Assembly: GCA_913774355.1 (NCBI GenBank)
Contig: CAJYGB010000032.1
Span: 1 to 64,000 of the forward strand
Direction of reading: 5' to 3'
DNA from: an uncultured Chryseobacterium sp.
GTDB taxonomy: Bacteria; Bacteroidota; Bacteroidia; Flavobacteriales; Weeksellaceae
DNA: 64,000 nt
Positions 17,970-25,896 of the stretch are shown here, one piece after another. Within the stretch, counting starts at the first letter, position 1, and each line of letters starts with the position of its first letter. The translations under genes and the position numbers were made by a program. The notes under the pieces are model-generated. The model saw nothing but the letters and a program-made list of their open reading frames with translations. It searched no databases and was not told where the DNA came from.

Positions 17970-18022
17970 TCCCTTCCACCGGAGGAGTGACGAGAATTCA
18001 AAGAATTTTTGACGGGGTGGCC
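17970..18022. repeat. Degenerate intergenic repeat (GACGGGGTGG type)
   Basis: The segment has CCACCGGAGGAGTG at its left and AATTTTTGACGGGGTGG at its right, with AATTC/GAATT pairing between them. From memory this matches a repeat common between flavobacterial genes. The rest of the 420-base gap 17787-18208 is AT-rich and shows nothing else I recognise. Confidence 0.45.
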
Positions 18023-18208
18023 AATAAAGCAAAACAGTAAAATCAAATGGCAGGATTTCAATCTTCACCGTTTTTTAAGTAAATTAATTTTAACATATAC
18101 ACCTGCCGGAGATCGATAATATCCTTTTTAAATCTCACCTCACACAAAACCATGAAGAAAAATTATTAATGATTAAAAACAGTTCAGTATTTTTAAAAAA
18201 AATTAATA

Positions 18209-19822
18209 ATGATTCACAGTTATGTTATCATATCAATTGCAGTCCTCCTTTCTGTAATGATACTCGTCATGATCGGGCAGAAGCTCAAAGTGGCCTATCC
18301 TATATTCCTGGTGATCGCCGGGTTGATTATCAGCCTTGTTCCGGGGATGCCTCACATTGAAATCGAACCGGATCTCGTATTTCTGATTTTCCTTCCGCCG
18401 ATTCTGTTTGAAGCCGCCTGGTTCACTTCCTGGCAGGATTTCCATAAATGGCGGAAACAGATCTTTTCCATGGCCTTCGGACTGGTCTTTCTTACGTCCA
18501 TTGTTGTAGCTTATCTTTCCTCGTCCATTATTCCGGGGTTAACGGTAGCCATGGGCTTCCTGCTGGGAGGGGTAAATTCCCCGCCTGATGCCGTGGCGGC
18601 CACTTCCGTTTTGAAGCATGTGAAAATCCCTAAAAAAATCACGACGATCCTCGAAGGGGAAAGCCTCATCAACGATGCGTCGAGTTTAATTGTCTTTAAA
18701 TTTGCACTGGCGGCTGTAATTTCCGGGCAGTTTATTTTCGGGGAAGCCGTAAAAGACTTTTTTACCATGGCTATCGGAGGCATTGGCGTAGGCGTTGGAA
18801 GCGGATTGCTTTTCGGTGCTTTGCTGAGGATTATTCCGTCCAATTCCAATATCGACACCATTATTACGCTGATTGTTCCGTACATTATGTATATAGGAGC
18901 GGAACATTTCCATTTTTCCGGAGTGCTGGCTGTTGTGGCGGGAGGACTTCTGATGTCCTATAATTCCCATTGTTACCTCAGCCATACTTCAAGGATACAG
19001 TCGGGAAACGTCTGGAGTGTTCTTATTTTTTTGATGAATACCATCATTTTTATCCTGATCGGATTGGAATTGCCGGTCATTGTGGCTGCGATGAAAGATT
19101 ATACCATTTCAGAAGGCATTATTTACAGCATCGTTATCGGCGGAGCGATCATCGGAACCAGGATTCTGTACAGCTATGCGTTGATGTACTTTCCAAGGCT
19201 TTTATCAAAAGAAGTATGCCGGAAAAATCCGAAGCCCGACTGGCGCGAACCGTTTATCATCAGCTTTGCCGCCATGCGGGGTGTTGTTTCTCTGGCCGCA
19301 GCGCTTTCGATTCCTGCATTCCTGCCAAACGGGGAAGCCTTTCCGCACCGGAACATCATCCTGTTCGTCACCTTTGTCATTATCCTGATTACTTTGGTAG
19401 GACAGGGGCTTTTACTTACACCAATTTTAAAACTTTTAAAAATACAGGATGCCGGAAGTGAACTGCCGGAAGAAAAGCAGGAAGTGATTTTGATGCGTAA
19501 GCTGAAAGAAACGGCCTTACACAAACTTGAAAACGATTTCTCCGATCTGGCAGAAAGAAACAGCCTGGTGCAGCATCAGAAGCACCGTCTGGAAAATGAA
19601 ATGATCATGATGGCCGATAAATCACAATGCCTGGCGTCCGCAGGAGATTACGTCACCGCGATGAATGAAAACAAAGAAGTGATGCGTCAGCTGATTCAGG
19701 CTCAGCGCAATGAACTTCACCGCATGAAAAAGGAAAAAATTTTTGACGACCATGTAATGAGAACTATCGAAATGCAGCTGGATTTCGACGAAGCTAAAAT
19801 CACCGGCTTTTCCCATGGATAA
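18209..19822 (+). CDS. CPA1-family Na+/H+ antiporter
   Basis: 537 residues with about 12 membrane segments (to about residue 410) and a charged, helical cytoplasmic tail. The ion-site region is EGESLINDASSLIVFKFALA, carrying the ND pair of CPA1 exchangers. Earlier FLIFLPPILFEAAWF is also typical of the NhaP/YjcE branch. It exchanges external protons for cytoplasmic sodium (or potassium) and supports pH and salt homeostasis. The tail contains a predicted coiled coil (around 430-520). The ATG at 18209 is taken because it leads directly into the first membrane helix. Confidence 0.92.
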   Translation: MIHSYVIISIAVLLSVMILVMIGQKLKVAYPIFLVIAGLIISLVPGMPHIEIEPDLVFLIFLPPILFEAAWFTSWQDFHKWRKQIFSMAFGLVFLTSIVVAYLSSSIIPGLTVAMGFLLGGVNSPPDAVAATSVLKHVKIPKKITTILEGESLINDASSLIVFKFALAAVISGQFIFGEAVKDFFTMAIGGIGVGVGSGLLFGALLRIIPSNSNIDTIITLIVPYIMYIGAEHFHFSGVLAVVAGGLLMSYNSHCYLSHTSRIQSGNVWSVLIFLMNTIIFILIGLELPVIVAAMKDYTISEGIIYSIVIGGAIIGTRILYSYALMYFPRLLSKEVCRKNPKPDWREPFIISFAAMRGVVSLAAALSIPAFLPNGEAFPHRNIILFVTFVIILITLVGQGLLLTPILKLLKIQDAGSELPEEKQEVILMRKLKETALHKLENDFSDLAERNSLVQHQKHRLENEMIMMADKSQCLASAGDYVTAMNENKEVMRQLIQAQRNELHRMKKEKIFDDHVMRTIEMQLDFDEAKITGFSHG

Positions 19823-20113
19823 GTAAATCATATAATTGACTATGAAATTTTAAAATCCTTTGTGGTTTTTTATAAGTGAAACAGATTAAAAATAGTTGCC
19901 TGAAACTGTATATTGAAAGCTGTAGTTAGAAACTTCCGAACTGAAAAAAAACCGGGTTGGTGTTACACCTTTATTAAAAACAAATCAAATCAAACCGAAT
20001 AGATCAGTATTTTTTAAATCACGAAAAAGTATTTTTTAACTTTAACTGCAACCGTGATTTGTTATAATTTGATCAACCTGTTGATGAAATTAGTTCGGAG
20101 GGATAAATTTTGC

Positions 20114-20121
20114 TAATTTTG
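20114..20121 (+). promoter_or_regulatory. -7 box upstream of the cyclotransferase-like pair
   Basis: TAATTTTG matches TAnnTTTG and lies 20 bases before the ATG at 20142. The 319-base gap upstream also has a small perfect palindrome GGTGTTACACC at 19959-19969 that could be an operator; nothing else stands out there. Confidence 0.4.
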
Positions 20122-20141
20122 GGGAAATTATTAAGAAATCA

Positions 20142-21164
20142 ATGAAAAAAAATATTTTAATAGGATTTGTAGCGGTACTGATGCTGACTTCATGTAAGGA
20201 TGATAAAAAGGTACTCGATTCACTGGCGGATTATAACAATTCGATGATGGAAAAAGGATACCATTTCGGAGATAAATTAAGCCTTCCGAAAGAAGTGACG
20301 GATGATGCGGAAAGCATTTCCATCAGCTTCGGAGATAAGGAAACATCCAGCCTTACGATCGATCCTAAATATTTCACCCTGGGCGACAATGCGGTGACGT
20401 TTAATATTAAAACCAAAGGCGGCGAAACGTTAACCCAGGATGCAACCATCAACGTTTTTGCAAAGAATCCGGAGCAGAAAATCAATTACGAAATCATCGC
20501 GGAATATCCGCACGACCCCGAAAATTTCGTTCAGGGATTTCAGGTAGAAGGCAATACGATCTATGAAAGTGACGGACAGAACGGCTCTTCGCAAATCTTA
20601 AAATATACATTGGGAACTACAACGCCTCTGGCTTCCACCAAGCAGGCAAAAGAAGATTTTTCCGAAGGAAGTACAATTGTCGGGGATAAAGTGTATCAGC
20701 TTACCTGGCAGAGCAAGAAAGGATATATTTACGATAAAAGTTCTCTGAAACTTTTATCAGAATTTGCATATCCGAATGTGTTGGGTGAAGGTTGGGGATT
20801 AACGTATGACGGAAAAAATCTGATCGCTTCGGACGGAAGTAAATTATTGTATTTTCTTGATCCTGCCAATCCTTCAAAGCTGGTAAAATATATTGCGGTG
20901 GCGGGAAGTTCACAGGCTTATGATCAGCTGAACGAACTGGAATACCACAACGGATTCATTTATGCGAATGTTTGGCAGAAACCTGTTATCTTAAAAATCA
21001 ACCCGGCCAATGGGGAAGTCGTGGGAACATTTGACTTTAAAGATATTGCGAAGCAGAATACCAAAGGTAGCGATGATGTACTGAACGGAATCGCTTTCAA
21101 AGGCGATAATATGCTGATTACCGGGAAAAACTGGCCAAAGATTTACGAAGTAGCCATCAAATAA
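20142..21164 (+). CDS. Glutamine-cyclotransferase-like lipoprotein, copy 1
   Basis: 340 residues. The lipoprotein signal ends in LTSC (Cys about 18). Residues about 25-110 form an extra N-terminal domain. The rest is a five-bladed propeller of the glutaminyl-peptide cyclotransferase family: EYPHDPENFVQGFQVEG, YESDG, GEGWGLTYDGKNLIASDG, NELEYHNGFIYANVW and GIAFKGDNMLITGKNWPKIYEV. The enzyme converts N-terminal Gln to pyroglutamate, which protects exported proteins that start with Gln. It is likely anchored facing the periplasm. A close paralogue follows after 16 bases. Confidence 0.8.
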   Translation: MKKNILIGFVAVLMLTSCKDDKKVLDSLADYNNSMMEKGYHFGDKLSLPKEVTDDAESISISFGDKETSSLTIDPKYFTLGDNAVTFNIKTKGGETLTQDATINVFAKNPEQKINYEIIAEYPHDPENFVQGFQVEGNTIYESDGQNGSSQILKYTLGTTTPLASTKQAKEDFSEGSTIVGDKVYQLTWQSKKGYIYDKSSLKLLSEFAYPNVLGEGWGLTYDGKNLIASDGSKLLYFLDPANPSKLVKYIAVAGSSQAYDQLNELEYHNGFIYANVWQKPVILKINPANGEVVGTFDFKDIAKQNTKGSDDVLNGIAFKGDNMLITGKNWPKIYEVAIK

Positions 21165-21180
21165 TTTATAGATATTCTTA

Positions 21181-22206
21181 ATGAAGAAAAGTTTTATCAC
21201 AGGCTTTGCTGCGGTACTGCTGCTGGTTTCCTGTAAAAACGATAAAAAAATCCTGGACAGCCTGGCAGATTACAACAATTCGATGGAAGAAAAAGGCTAT
21301 CATTTCGGGGATAAATTAAACCTTCCGGAAGAAGTGACGGACAATGCCGAAAGTATTTCCATCAGCTTCGGCGATAAAGAAACTTCTGATCTAACGATTG
21401 ACCCGAAATTTTTTGATTTCGGGGACAATGAAGTGACTTTTAATATCAAAACCAAAGGCGGTGAAACACTAAGCCAGGATGCTACCATCAATGTGTTTTC
21501 AAAAATACCGGAGCAGGATATTGCTTATAAAATCGTAGCGGAATATCCCCACGACCCGGAATATTTTGTGGAAGGTTTTCTGCTTGATGGCAATACCGTT
21601 TATGAAAGTGACGGTCTCAAGAATGCATCTCAGTTAATAAGATATTCTTTAGGAGCTACAACCCCAACCACTACTGAAAAACAACCCGCGAATATATTTT
21701 CCGAAGGCATCGCCATTGCAGGGGATAAAGTTTATCAGTTGACGTATCAGAATAAGATCGGCTTTATATATGATAAAAACACATTGAAGAAAATCTCGGA
21801 ATTTCCTTTGCCGGATGAATTCGGTGAAGGATGGGGGCTTACTTATGACGGAAAAAACCTGATTGCGGATTCGGGTTCCAACGATCTGTATTACCTGGAC
21901 GTGAATAATCCCTCCAAAGTCGTGAAAACAGTTCCGGTAGGAGGAAATAAAACCATTTACAACCAGATCAACGAATTGGAATACCACAACGGGTTTATTT
22001 ATGCTAATGTCTGGCATCAGCCTTACATCCTGAAAATTAATCCTTCCACCGGAGAAGTGGTCGGGAAATTTGATTTTACGAAAATTACGGAACAATATAC
22101 GAAAGACGACAGTGAACACGTTCTGAATGGGATTGCCTTTAAAGGAGAAAATATGCTCGTGACCGGGAAAAACTGGCCGAAGATATATGAAGTTGCTGTT
22201 CAGTAA
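21181..22206 (+). CDS. Glutamine-cyclotransferase-like lipoprotein, copy 2
   Basis: 341 residues, lipoprotein signal ending in LVSC. It is colinear with the preceding gene along its whole length, including DSLADYNNSM near the start and GKNWPKIYEVA at the end, so the pair is a recent tandem duplication that has already diverged at many positions. The same propeller landmarks are kept (EYPHDPEYFVEGF, GEGWGLTYDGKNLIADSG). Differences cluster in the middle blades, which may mean different substrates. Confidence 0.8.
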   Translation: MKKSFITGFAAVLLLVSCKNDKKILDSLADYNNSMEEKGYHFGDKLNLPEEVTDNAESISISFGDKETSDLTIDPKFFDFGDNEVTFNIKTKGGETLSQDATINVFSKIPEQDIAYKIVAEYPHDPEYFVEGFLLDGNTVYESDGLKNASQLIRYSLGATTPTTTEKQPANIFSEGIAIAGDKVYQLTYQNKIGFIYDKNTLKKISEFPLPDEFGEGWGLTYDGKNLIADSGSNDLYYLDVNNPSKVVKTVPVGGNKTIYNQINELEYHNGFIYANVWHQPYILKINPSTGEVVGKFDFTKITEQYTKDDSEHVLNGIAFKGENMLVTGKNWPKIYEVAVQ

Positions 22207-22257
22207 GTTAAAATCAGGTATAATTTCTGTTAAACTCAATAAAAATAGTAAATTGGT

Positions 22258-22288
22258 AGCGTTCCTTATGGGAGCGCTATCATCGTAA
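22258..22288 (+). repeat. Solitary type-A palindromic (REP-like) unit
   Basis: AGCGTTCC and GGAGCGCT pair over eight positions (one T-G), followed by ATCATCGTA. The order stem, then CTATC tail, is that of the type-A units around the transposase at 41.3-42.4 kb, with different but still pairing stem bases. It sits in the 88-base gap between the second cyclotransferase gene and the TTG-start gene. Confidence 0.5.
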
Positions 22289-22294
22289 AAGAAT

Positions 22295-23272
22295 TTGAAA
22301 CTACTCCATTTAATATTTGCTTTGCTTTTCTGTTCCGTAACGGCACAGAAGACTCTTCCTTTTGATACGCTGAAGCTGAAGGATGCGAAAGATATGCTTG
22401 TTGACGATTACGGAAATCTGTACATTTATAAGAATAAAGAATTCAGCTTTACCAAATACGATTCCCTCGGCAGGCAGCTTGGGAAAATGATGCTTACCGT
22501 TCCTTATAAAGTGCAGACCGTACAGAACCCTCTGAGCGTTCCGTTGTTTTCGGAGAATGCTCAGGAAATGAAGTTTGTGGACCAGAATCTCAATGAAATC
22601 CAGCGGGTGGACTTCAGGCAGAAGTTCGGATTTATCAAAATGGCTTATGCCGAAGACCTGCAGCAGATCTGGCTGCTCGATGACAGTACCAAACGTCTAA
22701 TCCAATACAATTTCAGGAATGACAACACCATCAATTCCTACCCTTTTGATGCAAGCTTCGATGACTTGATGGATCTTTTGGTATACGAAAATAAAGTGTA
22801 TATTCTTACCAGGAATCACATCCGGGTATTTACCTTAAAATTTGAAAAGATCTTTGAAGCTCCTGTAGAAAATGGTAAACGTTTCCGGAGGGAGAACGAA
22901 ACGATCCTGGTTATAACAAATAATTCCGTACTGCAGTATATTCCGGAAAAAGAAATGGTTAAGATTTTCGATGATCCCGATGTGCAGATTGTGGATAAAA
23001 ATGTACTGTCTTATTTTGAAATAAAAGCCAACAACCTGTATCTTTACAGCCTTGAGAAAGCCAGGGGAACAACGCCTGAAAACGAGCCGGAGCCTCTTCA
23101 AAAAGCAACTGAAAAGGATGTTGAGAAATCAGCGGAAAAACCTGCTGAAGCCAGCAGTCAAGAGCAGAAGCTGGAGCAGAAAACTCAGGAAATTGAAAGC
23201 AAAAACCCTGCGGAAAGTTCTCTGCGGAAACTTATGGATGAAAGTTCGGAGGTTCAGGCGGCCGGCGTTTAA
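22295..23272 (+). CDS. Secreted protein of unknown function, TTG start
   Basis: 325 residues. It starts with TTG at 22295; an in-frame stop lies at 22286-22288 and no ATG precedes the signal peptide MKLLHLIFALLFCSVTAQ. The middle part has repeated short strands of propeller type (DDYGNLYIYKNKEFSFTKYD, EDLQQIWLLDDSTKRLIQYNF). The last 65 residues are low-complexity, rich in Glu, Lys, Ser and Ala. No family assignment is possible from motifs. It may share a transcript with the kinase downstream (39-base gap). Confidence 0.65.
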   Translation: MKLLHLIFALLFCSVTAQKTLPFDTLKLKDAKDMLVDDYGNLYIYKNKEFSFTKYDSLGRQLGKMMLTVPYKVQTVQNPLSVPLFSENAQEMKFVDQNLNEIQRVDFRQKFGFIKMAYAEDLQQIWLLDDSTKRLIQYNFRNDNTINSYPFDASFDDLMDLLVYENKVYILTRNHIRVFTLKFEKIFEAPVENGKRFRRENETILVITNNSVLQYIPEKEMVKIFDDPDVQIVDKNVLSYFEIKANNLYLYSLEKARGTTPENEPEPLQKATEKDVEKSAEKPAEASSQEQKLEQKTQEIESKNPAESSLRKLMDESSEVQAAGV

Positions 23273-23311
23273 TTATTGATCAGACAACATTAAAATATAC
23301 TTAAGAGAAAT

Positions 23312-23926
23312 ATGCATATTGCAGTTACAGGAAATATCGGAGCGGGGAAAACAACATTAACGACGATGCTTTCCAGGCATTACGGCTGGGATGCCCAATT
23401 TGAAGATGTGGATCATAACCCTTACCTGGAAGATTTCTATGCCGACATGAGCAAGTGGAGTTTCGCACTTCAGATCTATTTTCTCGGAAGCCGTTTCCGA
23501 CAGGTAAAAGAGATCAGAGAAAGCGGAAAAAACATCATTCAGGACCGTACGATCTACGAAGATGCCCATATTTTTGCGGAGAACCTCAATGATATGAACC
23601 TGCTTTCGGACCGCGATTTTAAAAATTATGAATCGGTTTTTAGCCTGATGAAATCTTTTGTTTCAGCACCGGACCTTCTGATTTACCTTAAATCTGATGT
23701 TCCGAATCTGGTGAAAAAGATCTACAAAAGAGGCCGGGAATATGAAGCCTCGATCAGCATCGAATACCTTTCCAAGCTGAATCAGAAATACGAAAAATGG
23801 ATTTCCAACTATACCGAAGGAAAATTGCTGATTATTGAGGTAGATGATCTGGATTTCGTGGAAAAACCTGAAGATTTCGGTTTCATTCTGGAAAAAATCG
23901 AAGCCGAACTGTACGGATTGTTTTAA
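23312..23926 (+). CDS. Deoxynucleoside kinase
   Basis: 204 residues. The P-loop is GNIGAGKTT at residues 7-15. Then come FEDVDHNPYLEDFY and QDRTIYEDAHIFAEN, the ERS/DRT-type motif of deoxynucleoside kinases, and the lid segment KRGREYEASI. It phosphorylates deoxynucleosides (dAdo/dGuo or dCyd type) for salvage in the cytoplasm. Length is normal for the dGK/dCK-like family. Confidence 0.9.
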   Translation: MHIAVTGNIGAGKTTLTTMLSRHYGWDAQFEDVDHNPYLEDFYADMSKWSFALQIYFLGSRFRQVKEIRESGKNIIQDRTIYEDAHIFAENLNDMNLLSDRDFKNYESVFSLMKSFVSAPDLLIYLKSDVPNLVKKIYKRGREYEASISIEYLSKLNQKYEKWISNYTEGKLLIIEVDDLDFVEKPEDFGFILEKIEAELYGLF

Positions 23927-24010
23927 TAAAAGTTTTACTCGAAATCAATCTTGGTAAGTAAATTGCTGGTAATTCTTTTAAAATAAATTGATTTTATAAA
24001 AGTAATAAAG

Positions 24011-24361
24011 ATGGTCGTAAAAGTTCTACATAACGGAAATTGCTCGAAATCGAATGCCGTTCTGGAATATCTTGATGAAAACGGTGTGCCGTTCGAGATC
24101 ATCAATATACTGGAAGATCCGCTGACTGAGCTTGAGATTAAAACAGTTTTAAAGAAACTCAACCAAAGTGTTTTTCATATCATCAGAAAAAATGAAAATC
24201 TGTATGTTGAGAAATTTGCCGGAAAAAATCTTTCAGAAGAAGAGTGGATTAAGATCTTGGCTGAAAATCCTTCGCTGATTCAGCGGCCGATTATCATCAA
24301 AGGTTCTGTGGCCATGCTTGGAAGACCTGTTGAAAACGTAAAATACTTTATTGATAAATAA
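24011..24361 (+). CDS. ArsC/Spx-family thioredoxin-fold protein
   Basis: 116 residues with HNGNCSKSNAVLEYL near the start (catalytic-type Cys in the ArsC position), INILEDPLTELEIKTVLKKL, and PSLIQRPIIIKGSVAMLGRP near the end. Arsenate reductases of this fold use the N-terminal Cys with glutathione and glutaredoxin; many relatives are YfgD or Spx-like with other roles. No ars genes are nearby, so arsenate reduction is only a possibility. Confidence 0.85.
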   Translation: MVVKVLHNGNCSKSNAVLEYLDENGVPFEIINILEDPLTELEIKTVLKKLNQSVFHIIRKNENLYVEKFAGKNLSEEEWIKILAENPSLIQRPIIIKGSVAMLGRPVENVKYFIDK

Positions 24362-24382
24362 TAAATATTGAAAAGATAAACT

Positions 24383-24413
24383 AAAAAGTCAGCTTTACGG
24401 CTGACTTTTTTAT
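24383..24413. terminator. Bidirectional terminator between ArsC-like and DUF493 genes
   Basis: AAAAAGTCAGC and GCTGACTTTTT form an 11-pair stem with a six-base loop, A-run on the left and T-run on the right. It is placed between two convergent genes and can end both. Confidence 0.92.
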
Positions 24414-24414
24414 T

Positions 24415-24720
24415 TTATAATAGAATTACGCCTTCTATTTTGGCGACTTCCTGATAAATATGAACTACCTGATTGGCATCCAGCACAAAGGCGTTGACGT
24501 TGCAGGCCGTATATTTTCCGTTTTTACTTTCCCGGTTTCCCAAGGTAAACTTGATTCCGTCGAATACTTTATAGATCTCCGTCAGTTTTGCCTGGTCTGT
24601 AGGAATAATAAATTTAAATAAATAATCTTCCGGAAAATCGTGATGATCTTCCAGTTTTTCCCGTAAAGAAATATAAAAATCTTCGGGGCTTGCATGTTGA
24701 TTTCCTTGTAATATATCCAT
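24415..24720 (-). CDS. DUF493 (YbeD-like) protein
   Basis: 101 residues with FYISLREKLEDHHDFPEDYLFKFIIPT and a C-terminal ferredoxin-like pattern (KYTACNVNAFVLDANQVVHIYQEVAKIEGVILL). The DUF493 family is a small cytoplasmic alpha/beta fold of unknown function, often regulatory by its resemblance to ACT domains. The coding end is right beside the shared terminator. Confidence 0.8.
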   Translation of the reverse strand: MDILQGNQHASPEDFYISLREKLEDHHDFPEDYLFKFIIPTDQAKLTEIYKVFDGIKFTLGNRESKNGKYTACNVNAFVLDANQVVHIYQEVAKIEGVILL

Positions 24721-24758
24721 CTGCTTGTAATATCTCTATAAATATACTGAAAAATTAT

Positions 24759-25433
24759 TTACTTTCCAAGAGATCCCAGCAGTGAACCGGAGTTCCGGAT
24801 TTCATAATCTTCGATAATATTGAATATCCCGTTCACAAGCTGTTCTGAAGCCAGTTGGCTCAACCCTCCCGAATTGACGGTTGTTTTGCTTCCTAACAGG
24901 CTTCCCAGGAAATTGCTTCCGGATAAAGCGGTATTGATGCTTTTTACAATCCCATACTGATTAAGCTGCTCATCCACCTTCGGCATAATGGCCGCAATCA
25001 GCTGCTGGGAAGTTTTTTCCTTTAAAATCAATGTAGCTGTTCCCTTTTCTCCCTGAATGATTCTCGTAACGTCCTGCGCATTTAAGCTGTTGACTGCCCC
25101 TACTAAGATCGGCTTTGAAATATTAACGGTGTAGGCTGCTGCATCAGCAATATAAGCACGTTCTTTTGCGACCAGTGAAGGTGCTACCTTTTCCAGTACC
25201 GAATTAATATCCCTCAGCTGTTTCGGCAAGGCTTTATCAACCATATTATTCTGCAAAAATGCATCCCGGTTGCTGTAAATGCTCGCCCCTTTATCGATTC
25301 CATTAAGAAGAAGCCTTTTAATGATCGATAATCCCAGATCAGATGTCGCTAATGTCGTGCAGGACTGCACGGTAGTATTAATAATAGCTCCAGTTCCAAT
25401 AAGTAAAGCTGCAGCAATGATGTATTTTTTCAT
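24759..25433 (-). CDS. DUF4197 exported protein
   Basis: 224 residues. The N-terminus is hydrophobic and ends in VQSCTTL, which may be a lipoprotein box, though the signal is long (Cys about 25). The DUF4197 landmarks are GLSIIKRLLLNGIDKGAS, ALPKQLRDINSVLEKV and SQQLIAAIMPKVDEQLNQYGIV. The function of the family is unknown. It is transcribed leftward together with or beside DUF493. Confidence 0.78.
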   Translation of the reverse strand: MKKYIIAAALLIGTGAIINTTVQSCTTLATSDLGLSIIKRLLLNGIDKGASIYSNRDAFLQNNMVDKALPKQLRDINSVLEKVAPSLVAKERAYIADAAAYTVNISKPILVGAVNSLNAQDVTRIIQGEKGTATLILKEKTSQQLIAAIMPKVDEQLNQYGIVKSINTALSGSNFLGSLLGSKTTVNSGGLSQLASEQLVNGIFNIIEDYEIRNSGSLLGSLGK

Positions 25434-25768
25434 TGATATTGATTAAACGTTATAAGTTTTCAAATAATGAACCAAAATTAGGATACTGGAATTAGTTTAA
25501 CAAATTTTATAATTCGGAATATTAAGAAATCTCTTTTTCCCAAAATTGTCTCTTCCTGACAAGAATTTATTTAAAATTATCTTTAAAAAGAACAAAATAT
25601 CAGTAATAATAAATAATTTTTTTATCTTAAATGTGAAGTTATAGATTTAAAATATCATATAAAATTTTATTTATTGTGAATAATTTTTTAATGATAAGCT
25701 CATTTTGTTGAAATTTAGTAAAATTATCACTTTTAACAGGTTACCAAAAAAATTAAGTAAAATTAACA

Positions 25769-25794
25769 TTGTTAAATATATTTTTATAATTTTG
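25769..25794 (+). promoter_or_regulatory. Promoter of the SusC/SusD locus
   Basis: TAATTTTG at 25787-25794 fits the -7 consensus. A TTG at 25769-25771 is the nearest -33 candidate, but the spacer is only 15 bases. Transcription would begin about 25800, leaving a leader of about 95 bases before the susC ATG. The rest of the 463-base gap is strongly AT-rich. Confidence 0.45.
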
Positions 25795-25798
25795 GCTA

Positions 25799-25873
25799 AT
25801 GTCTTTTTTTGAGAACACGCAGAATGTTATCGGAAAAAGTATGAAAAGGCTTATTTCTTTTCATAAAAACTGA
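25799..25873 (+). promoter_or_regulatory. SusC leader: micro-ORF with internal hairpin
   Basis: A 24-codon reading frame opens with ATG at 25799 and stops with TGA at 25871-25873, 24 bases before susC. Its second half contains a perfect eight-pair hairpin (ATGAAAAG at 25841-25848 with CTTTTCAT at 25857-25864). A translated leader with a stem just before susC could act in attenuation, but this is inference; the frame is too short to prove coding. Confidence 0.3.
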
Positions 25874-25896
25874 TTGTACGAATAAAATAAAACTAT

